NCBI GenBank assembly: GCA_003971905.1
Contig: RSEE01000023.1
Coordinates: forward strand, 248,001-312,000
Reading direction: 5' to 3'
From: Moniliella sp. 'wahieum'
Lineage: Eukaryota; Basidiomycota; Moniliellomycetes; Moniliellales; Moniliellaceae
Length of the DNA: 64,000 nucleotides
Position 1 is the first letter of the stretch, and each line of letters begins with the position of its first letter. This document shows, one piece after another, positions 56,420 through 64,000 of the stretch. Made by a program: the position numbers and the translations under genes. The notes beneath the pieces were generated by a model. The model was given only the letters and a program-made list of their open reading frames with translations, was not told where the DNA came from and ran no database searches.

Positions 56420-57677
56420 TTTTGATTTGGTAAATATAATGCTCCGTTGTTTTGTGTAGGGCGCACAACAGTTGTCCGTCCCAAAGACATAAATAAGAGG
56501 GTAGATGCGTCAGTACAGCTTATCGGCAAGGTAGACGATACCACACCCTTCTTCTCAGGATTGTTCTTCCCGAAGGAAGAGCTGTGGAAGCAGGAGAGGA
56601 GATGGGAGAAAAGAAAGAGATGAGGAGGTAGACGAGAAACACAATGCAGCAAGCGAAGGGCAAACGAAATCCGCATCTTTCCAAAATACGTAGCGAATTC
56701 AAAGTGGAACGGCTAGCAGAGTCGCCAACTATACCATCGCGCTCTCAACCAATCTCAGACTGAGATCTCATTCCGAGCAATGGCGTGCCTGCTCGCCTAC
56801 CTGCTCGCCTACCTGCTCGCCTGCCCCTCAGTTCCCATACGAAGGATGAGAGTGGCCCTTCGACACGTCTTCTGGCATGAGAAAGGCCATCATGATGCAT
56901 GACCTGACACGTTAGGACAAACGGCACTATGTGCATAACCCTAAGACCAGCCATAACATTAATGGGAGGACATGCCTGAACGTTGGCCTATAACTCCGCA
57001 GGCTATTGCCACTGAACAGCGCGTATAGCTAGCCCCCATTGTAATGGCATTTTCCTCGACCATCGATCATCGATCATCGTTTATTGACGCAACTATATGA
57101 TTAAGGTCCAAAGTACTTCGGCTACTACACCATCTGCTATGCAACTGCATCGTACTCGTGCACTGATTAGACAGGAGCCCACGTCGTCGACTTGTCCCGA
57201 ATCGGCATTTCGATTATCGAGTACAGAGTGAGGTTTTCAACTACCCTACTGTGAATCTGCCGTACTGCTGCGTCGTGGAACAGAACACTCGCTCCGACGG
57301 GGGAGTAACTCAGTCTCTACAGGCGAGAGGTCGCCAATCGACCAACAGCCACAGTGAGCGGAAACAAGAGGATACAAGTGCAGCGAAGAGCGGAGCGGTG
57401 GTAGAGAGCAGGTAGGACACCAAAACTGCACCGGAGCAAGCAAGGATGGGCAAGGACGAGGTGCGACCGAGCAACACTGCGTGTGATTGGTTCCCGATTT
57501 GTGTGGCCCACAGGGTACACCCGAACGCCCTTCATCTCAATGTAACAGTGGTGTGAACAACATCAAATAGCAGTACGAGCGGCATGTGGATACCGTGCCA
57601 CCAGGAAATAGTCGACTATATCGTTGAGGAGCAACATGTTGGTCACCCTCTGTTGACATGCTTCGGAAGGACCAATA
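56420..57677. other. intergenic with a small tandem repeat
   Basis: No gene recognised. Contains the 12-bp tandem at 56787-56824 and ATCGATCATCGATCATCG at about 57061-57078, the same words as at 29146-29163. Confidence 0.4.
56787..56824 (+). repeat. 12-bp tandem repeat, three units
   Basis: CCTGCTCGCCTA repeated three times head to tail, the last unit ending CCTGCC. Confidence 0.85.
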
Positions 57678-59410
57678 TCAAAAAGACGACAGAAGCATCA
57701 TAATCGTGGGGTGGGAGGAGGGGAGGGGGGGTAGAAGGGATGACGAGCTCAGGAGTGTAAAGGTGGCGAGAGAACTACAATTCATTCCCGCCAGCCAGCG
57801 GTTAATCATAGCCTGGGCTTGAGCAGGCTTGTCATAAGGCACCATGTGGCCTGCTTGGAAGACGGTGGCCCAAGTCAGACCGTCCAAAGCACGTGTCTCG
57901 CCCGCTGGAGTGCCATCCACCAGCCACGGACGGAGTGGGAGAGCTGTGAACGCATCAGTGGAGGACCAGATCATTTGGTCCACCGCCGCTCGGTGGCCCA
58001 CACCGTTGCACTGGAAGTCCAAGTCGCCATTGTAGATCAGGGCCTTGACGCCGTGTTCGAGGAGAAGGGCGACATGGGGTTTGTTGTCGTGCGCCCCGTC
58101 CTGAGCGGCGGCAAAGAGGGTACCAACATGGTTGCTGCAGGCCTGGAAGGGCCCAAGAGTTTCAATAGGCTCCGCGCCCACCAGGGCCCGAACATCTGCC
58201 CGGTCCAGGTAGGTGCGAATGTCGGCTGTGACGCTGTAACAGAGATTGGGACTGATGCCGGCGCGGCATGGGTCGGAGATATCGTAGGGATTGACTCCAG
58301 TGGCGTACACTGGTCCAGCCAACTCGGCACTGCACACTGCTAGGGCATCGTGGCACTTGTCCGGGTTGAAGGCGTCGCGGCAATGTTCGCCCAGGGAGAG
58401 TGCGCAAGAGGCTGCATAACCCTTCATTCGCCTGCATTGGTCAATACCGACGATCGGCTTGCCAAGACCATTGTGCCGGGTGCAGGCAAACTCGTAAATC
58501 TTTGGCACCTGCACCGAGCGGTCGGTGATGCCGTTTCCAATCACGATGGATTTGAGGGGGATCAGGTCCTTGGGATCGACAGGTTTGTCTTTGCGCCAGG
58601 CATCTGTCTCATAGGCCAAGTTGCGATCCACGATCTCGGCGGCAAATTGGTACGTAGCGGCCCGCATACGACTCGCCTGCGAGATGGAAGCCCTCGTTGG
58701 TGGCGGCGGTGTGGAAGTCAGGGAACGCAGCAAAGAAGATCCGGAGAAAGTGGTAGAGGTCTGTGGCTCCGGCTTCCGTGGTACCCACCTCGACGCCGTA
58801 GCGGGTGTAAGAGTAGCCCACGCCCACAGGTTGATCGATAAAGATGGTGTTGGCCCTTTCGTTCCACGAGTAGGGGTTGTACTCGGTCGCATTGATGGCG
58901 GGCCGTCACGAAGAACCGACTCGGCAGTCACGCGGCACGGTCCTAGCTCCATGAACAAGCCTAGCTGAGAGCTGCACCCAGGGCCGCCATTGGTCCAGAG
59001 CAGTACGGGGTCGTGATGCGGGCTGTGGCGCGACTCGAAAAAGTAAAAGAAGAGCGACTTGCCATCGCGTGTATCAATGTAGCCACTCCAGCTTGTCACA
59101 CCAGGGTCACAGAAGGCCTCGTCGGGGAGGAGCTGTTGGGGCGTGGATGCGCTTGATGCGCACACTGGTGCCAGGGAAGGCGGTGTGGGTGAGGACGGCG
59201 TGGGTGTGGGTGAGGGCGTTGGCAGCAACAATCTGGTCCTGGACGCTGCGTGCATCGGCGGGGGCGACGGGAGAGCCGAGCTCGATATGGACGGGGGGGA
59301 GGCTGGAGGGGGGGCAGCAGCGGGCGCGAGAGGTGGGGGCCGAGGGGCGTCTGGAGCGCAACAGCGCCCACCGCAGCGACCAGAAGCGCAACGCACGTCC
59401 CAACACGCAT
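57678..59410 (-). CDS. serine carboxypeptidase (S10 family, carboxypeptidase Y-like)
   Basis: Vacuolar or secreted peptidase that removes C-terminal residues. From the start at 59410, MRVGTCVALLVAAVGAVALQ is a signal peptide. A Pro-rich propeptide-like part in shifting frames leads to FCDPGVTSWSGYIDTRDGKS, LFFYFFESRHSP and the oxyanion block VLLWTNGGPGCSSQLGLFME. Next, in another frame, MGVGYSYT, FAAFPDFHTA and the nucleophile motif FHLAGESYAGRYVP. The main frame resumes with FAAEIVDRNLAYE, IVIGNGITDRSVQ, CHDALAVCSAE, NPYDISDPCR and LCYSVTADIRTYLDR. The remaining catalytic residues lie in IYNGDLDFQCN (Asp) and FQAGHMVPYDKPAQA (His), and the gene ends after INRWLAGMN with a Ser/Leu tail to 57678. 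The catalytic triad is complete. Frame changes lie at about 59100, 58900 and 58620. Vacuolar sorting is an inference. Confidence 0.92.
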
Positions 59411-61546
59411 GGGGCTGAGCGGCTGTGGGGCGAAGCGAGCCTGCTAGTCGATAGGCGCTGGGCTGGGCAAAAGAAGCACCGCAGCGCGCTTTGAGCCTCG
59501 CCGCTCCATTTCCATCGCTTCTCCACGTGGTCCGAGCACCGGAGATACCCGGCTGGCATGCAGTTTCCAACCGGAGACGCGCATTATTAGTCACCGTCAC
59601 GAATCACACAGTATTCACCAGTAAATTCATCACTACGCCCCTATAGCCCCTCGCGGACGCTGGAACTAACCTCACCTTCCTCTCCCCCAACGCAAGCGGC
59701 ACAGTAAACGCCCGAGCAGCGCCGCAGGACAAATGGGCGTGAACCGCCTGCATCGCAACCTCCTACCTCCCTTTGAATCTCCCATGAAATCCCTGGGTTC
59801 AAGGAGGCATATTTGCCCCGATCAACATCGACGTTGGCAGCGCAAGGCCTATACTCTTCACCGCGAACGTGTGGGCGCAAGGCTCCATTAACTTGGGAGA
59901 TGATTGCATCGAGTAAGGTCAGACTAACATACACACACATGAAGGCACCTCTCGCTATACGGCGCGACTGCACATGACGTTAGGTTTCAGCAGGGAACAG
60001 AAAACGAACATCATTCCCAACAGCTTCTTACCATGTTTTGCGAGCATCTCTCCTCTCTGGACGAGGCGTCAGATGTGTCAGAGCTGATGGAGAACTTTTA
60101 GTATCTTCATGGACACGGAGATCGACTGGCTGGTCCCGCCAAACTGCGCTACTGAGCAGTTGAGTAGGTGGGCGATCGGATGAACGATGGGGCAGTGGTC
60201 TTCCTCCCTTTTGTCAAGTCATCTAGTCATGTGCCCCCAGGAAAGCCCTCATCGGGGCCAACCTGCTTTAGGCTGTTTTTCCAAACCAGATTGAGCATGC
60301 TGTTAAGGGCATCATGAGTCCTTGGCAGCACTGGAAGTGAGTCTGTGCAAGTTTGACTGCACAGCATGTGCGTTGCGTCTTTCTTTTGTTGTTGCGTATG
60401 TGGGTTCGATCGATGATTCATCTGACCTACTCCGCAGGTGTGGAGGGAGGCCTAACAACAGGCGTGGCGGGGCGGAATTACCCACATGCCCTGGGATAGC
60501 AAGCGTTGCCCTCTCGGCAGTCCTCGCGATTTACCGAGTGGTTGTGATTTATTAATCCGTTCCACGAACCCCGCTCGAGATCTCTGCCGGTAGTGTCTGC
60601 TACAAAATGTTGTGAATACTCCACAAGTTGAGGGCCGGGAGAGGGCGCGAGAGGGGGAGGGGTTCGGAGCTAAACAGACGTGGGAGCTTGAAAAAAGGTT
60701 TTGTAACATGCCGACGCAAGACTTAATAAGCTGCCTATTCTTCGCTATACTGCACGTCATCTCTTCTACTATCCGCGTCCGAGCCTGCAACTAGCGGGGC
60801 GATGAGGCTGGGGCAGGCCACAGGGAAGGCCCCTGGCAGACCCATTGAGTTGCTTGAGGGGCTTTAGTAGGCGGTCAATATCCGGCGCGGTAACCTAATT
60901 GTCACTCTGATGGGTGCAGGCGACCGAGCTGCTAGACGGATCCGCAGCAGCGACGACCACACTGAGTACGAGCAGGGGGACCAGGGGTAGCAGACTGCAA
61001 GCGCCATACACTTGCTGTCGGTCGGTTGGCTGAGGGCGGGGACATTAGGCCTTTTTATAGGTGTTTTTAGGCGATAGGCCTACGAACTTTGCATCGTCCC
61101 GTCGATCGCCTATGAAGATGAGGGAGTGCTGCGTGTGCGTCAGTAGTACTACTCTCCTCGGCCTCCGCGATGATCAGGTGCACCAGGCCTGCGGCTGAGG
61201 CTTATCGAGAGGGGATACGTATGCGCTTGCGCTTGCGCAGTGCGCTTTAAGCGAGCTCGATCGATAGTTTCTCTTATACAGGCGATCCCAGCCCACACAC
61301 TCGCCCTGTGCCCCAGCGATCGACGCTGTCAGCCGGGGCCGACAGGAGCGGAGACTGGCGCTGCGCTGCCCCGCCCGAAGCCCGTGCCCTGTCGCACTGC
61401 CCCCACTGGCAAAAACCCACATCACCCGCTGGTTCTGCCCCTCCTCCGTCTCCCTCCTCTCCTGCTCTCCGCCTCCTGTGGCCCCCTCTCCCTTCTCTTG
61501 GCGCCCCCCCACCCCACCCCCCCCTACCTGCCCCCTCCCCTCCTCC
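59411..61546. other. long intergenic region
   Basis: About 2.1 kb without a recognisable gene, between two divergent genes. Includes the carboxypeptidase promoter side. Short frames such as 60322-60555 plus and 60452-60790 minus have no domain. CTTGCGCTTGCGCAGTGCGC near 61212 is a small self-complementary patch. Confidence 0.4.
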
Positions 61547-63824
61547 ATGCCGCCTTTCGCGCGGCCGCGCCAGGCATCCGACCAGGACAGCCGCAGCGCC
61601 AGCCGTGCAAGTAAGGCCTCTTCCCGCGCCTCGTCCCGCAGTACCAAGTCTGTCGCCCACGCCTCCTCCCGCTCGGTCGCCTCTGCTTCTCGCGCCTCCT
61701 CGCGGTCGGTCGCCTCCGCTTCTCGCGCGTCCTCGCGCTCCCAAGCATCCGTCTCCCGCACTGCAAGCACCAGCAGCCCCGCCACCACTTCCATCTCGCC
61801 TTCGGCCTCGGCTTCTACCAACACAGCCTCAACATCAGTCTCGGCCTCAGCCTCGTCTTCTACTCCGGCCTCAGCCTCGACTTCTACTCCGGCTTCAGTC
61901 TCGACTTCTACTCCGGCTTCAGTCTCGACTTCTACCCCGGCCACGTCCCAAACAGCATCTTCATCACCCAGCACAACGACAACACCAGCAACAGCTCCAA
62001 CCTCCACACCATCACCTTCCTCCTCCTCTAACACCGGTCCATTATCCAACACACTGACCAGCACAGCTCTCAGTTCCTCTCCACTCCGATCTTCGCTCAG
62101 CTCCTCCCCTTCCTATGCTAGCAGCAGTTCCAGTGCCAGCAGCAGTGCGTTTCCTGTACCCACCGGGGCCCACCACCGAGGCTTATCCGGCGGGCAGATT
62201 GCCGGTATTGTGGTGGGAAGTGTGTTTGGTGCGATCCTCCTCCTCCTCCTCTTCGGATTTGCAATCTGGTTTCTCCGCCGACGAACCAAAGCGCAATCGA
62301 AGTACAACAACACGGAGGTGCCTACCTCGAGGTCCGCAGAGGCCGTTTCGCCTAGCACAGCGGCGCAGCCCCCGCCACCACCCCGGGAGCCAGAGCAGCC
62401 CCGATAATTATCCCATCCCACTCGACCAATGCTATCGATGACACCACCCAATCACCTTTGTCCCCCCATTCCGTCGAGACGCCATCGAGCAAGAATCATG
62501 CAGTTTCTTCCTCGGTCCGCCCTGAAGTTGCGGTTGGGCAGTACGGCGAACATCGAAACGCAAGGCAGTCACCCCACTTTCCTCAGAAGAAAGCTCACGC
62601 GCCTTCTCCCGCTGGACGACTGTCGTGGCTTTCCCCCATTCTCCCCGGCCCCTGGGGCACCACTAGAGATGAAAGCCACCCCACCACGACGTCCTCCCCT
62701 CAATCGTTTCCCGTGCAGTCTCCTCCTTCAGCCGCACCACAGGAAACTCATGACCCTTCACAAGCGGTCCCTCTGGCTCCCCTCGAATGGAGACGAGCCA
62801 GTCAGAAGGCTCCCTTACCGAGCAGGGCGTGTACCTCCCTGCTTCCGACGGAGTCCTGCGCAGAGCAACGGTGGCACGAGGAGAAAGTGGCGGGTCACAT
62901 GCCGAACCGATTCCGCAGAGGAGGGAAGGGCGCACATCTGTGTCGGATGATGCCTTATTGGCCCCCACCTCAGCGCTCGGCAGGCTGGCTGCCTCACCCG
63001 TCGAACTCCGACCAGGAATGCAGCAGCCCGTGACCACCGACTTGGACCGTAGTTCCGGGGGGAGCAACGTTCCCCTGGGTCCAGAAGCGGCTCCTGCACG
63101 CAAATCGGCCTATTCCTTTCTTTCGGAAGGGACTAATCTTCTCGGGCCCGGCGCAGATGCCCCTTCTTCTGGATCGGGGAGCAATGAGGACAACACCGAT
63201 GTTTCGGGGCATGCATCGCAAGAATCGCACGCCCCGGCACCCACCCGGGGCCATCTCATTCTGCTCACGATGTGATGTATTCTCGTGAGGATGAAGAGCC
63301 GCGACCCGATATCAGTACACAAGGAGGGGGAGCGCGAGAGGAGCCCTTGACCGTAGGGATGGTTTCGGTGCCTTCGGGATGGGGCTCTAAAGAGAGAAGG
63401 GAGAGCGAGACAACGGCAAGTACGGTGGTGACCCAATCCTACTACCCAAGTGGAGTGGCAAGCACAGCAGCCACATCTCCTTCCCCTCCTGGGTCGCGGC
63501 GACAGAGCCACCTCCTCCGCCCCATCTTGCCCAAGACGAAGAGAAGAGCCCGAACGTCAACCCACCTCTCTCGTTACCCCGAGCCCAGACCAGGGCACCG
63601 ATCAGCGGCGGTTCACATTTGGTCCGCCGGATTCACCGAGTGAGATGCGAGCCAGGTTTGTCAGCGCTGGGGAGGTGCCCATGGGACAGACCCAAGCGCC
63701 CACCTCTTCTGCCCCGAGAAGCGGGGACACCCCCACCACGCCCCTCTCCCCTCTCGGCTCTTCAGACGGAGCCGAGCCGAGTGGGCAGACGAGCGAGCAA
63801 GACTCCCACCCTTCCTCCCACTAG
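61547..63824 (+). CDS. Ser/Thr-rich single-pass membrane protein (Mid2/Wsc-like)
   Basis: Looks like a cell-surface sensor or mucin-like protein. From MPPFARPRQASDQDSRSASR the protein has a Ser/Ala/Thr-rich ectodomain of about 200 residues, with repeats SRSVASASRASSRSVASASR and STPASVSTSTPASVSTSTPA, expected to be heavily O-mannosylated. The membrane anchor is GGQIAGIVVGSVFGAILLLL followed by LFGFAIWFLRRRTKAQSKYN, in the GGxIAGxVVG..G style of fungal Mid2/Wsc-type proteins. The cytoplasmic part of about 450 residues is disordered and changes frame several times (for example HSVETPSSKNHAVSSSVRP, LASPVELRPGMQQPVTTDLD, RRFTFGPPDSPSEMRARFVS), ending SEQDSHPSSH at 63824. No clear signal peptide precedes the chosen start; it may lie in an upstream frame or exon. 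No WSC Cys-rich domain is seen. Confidence 0.65.
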
Positions 63825-64000
63825 GGGCACCGCGGTTGAAATGGCCCCTCTCCTCTTCCCTCCTGCCCCTGCCCCTCTTCCCTGCTTCATCCTCTATAAC
63901 CCTGTGTAAACTCCAGGACCAGAATGTCTGTTACCCTCCGTTTTCCTGTGGGTTTTACCACCACTTTGGCTGTCTTTGGCCCGTCCTGTGTCCGTTATGG
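63825..64000. other. 3' flank of the Ser-rich membrane protein gene
   Basis: Pyrimidine-rich sequence, probably 3' untranslated region, cut by the window edge. Confidence 0.4.

Noticed and set aside
314-63824. Interpretation of the broken genes as pseudogenes or programmed frameshifting
   Set aside because: Essential genes such as RAS, EMC3 and ARL1 are affected alike, conserved motifs are undamaged, and no repeated slippery site or downstream structure is shared by the breaks.
1-64000. CRISPR arrays, operons, bacterial ribosome-binding sites, rRNA genes
   Set aside because: No regular direct repeats with spacers, no polycistronic arrangement and no rRNA-like sequence; spliceosomal introns show a eukaryotic nuclear genome.

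Overview
This window looks like nuclear DNA of a filamentous or yeast-like fungus. Genes carry short spliceosomal introns (about 55-200 nt, GTACGT/GTAAGT donors, CTAAC or CTGAC branch sites, CAG acceptors), both tRNA genes have introns after the anticodon, and the proteins are fungal housekeeping types: a GDA1/CD39 apyrase, a PHO85-type cyclin, MIC10, EMC3, RAS, and a full-length neurofibromin/IRA RasGAP. GC content is high. A basidiomycete or early-diverging lineage is possible, but I cannot fix the phylum from sequence alone.

Nearly every conserved gene is broken into two or more reading frames although all diagnostic motifs are present in order. Essential genes are affected as much as others, and many breaks sit in runs of G or C. 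I read these as uncorrected insertion/deletion errors of a long-read assembly, not as pseudogenes. CDS entries below therefore give the envelope of a gene, not one open frame.

Layout. 0.3-8.1 kb: metabolic genes (alpha/beta hydrolase, riboflavin-pathway RIB3, alpha-methylacyl-CoA racemase, secreted GMC oxidoreductase). 8.1-13.8 kb: tRNA-Asn and a mitochondrial-type cyclophilin, bracketed by inverted copies of a dispersed repeat. 14-16.9 kb: a Pro/Ser-rich ORF, a polyamine/arylalkylamine N-acetyltransferase and an Mss4/DSS4-like protein. 17-25.2 kb: repeat-rich, with decayed retroelement-like coding fragments. 26.5-28 kb: a cyclin on the minus strand. 28-34.6 kb: gene-free, full of short palindromic repeats. 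34.6-43 kb: dense housekeeping block (apyrase, RAS, EMC3, MIC10, tRNA-Leu, GNAT acetyltransferase, small mitochondrial-type protein). 43.1-52.1 kb: neurofibromin/IRA homologue. 53.4-63.8 kb: ARL1, a further retroelement fragment, a SAM-domain protein, carboxypeptidase Y and a Ser-rich single-pass membrane protein.

Functional links: RAS and its predicted negative regulator (neurofibromin RasGAP) lie about 5 kb apart on the same strand. Apyrase, ARL1, the Mss4-like factor, EMC3 and carboxypeptidase Y all belong to the secretory/vacuolar pathway, but they are scattered and I see no operon-like cluster. The most unusual sequence observations are long poly-C runs that always lie on the sense strand of non-coding parts of genes, a dispersed 11-mer TCACATGTCAC found exactly at least six times, and the palindrome-rich gene desert at 28-34.6 kb.
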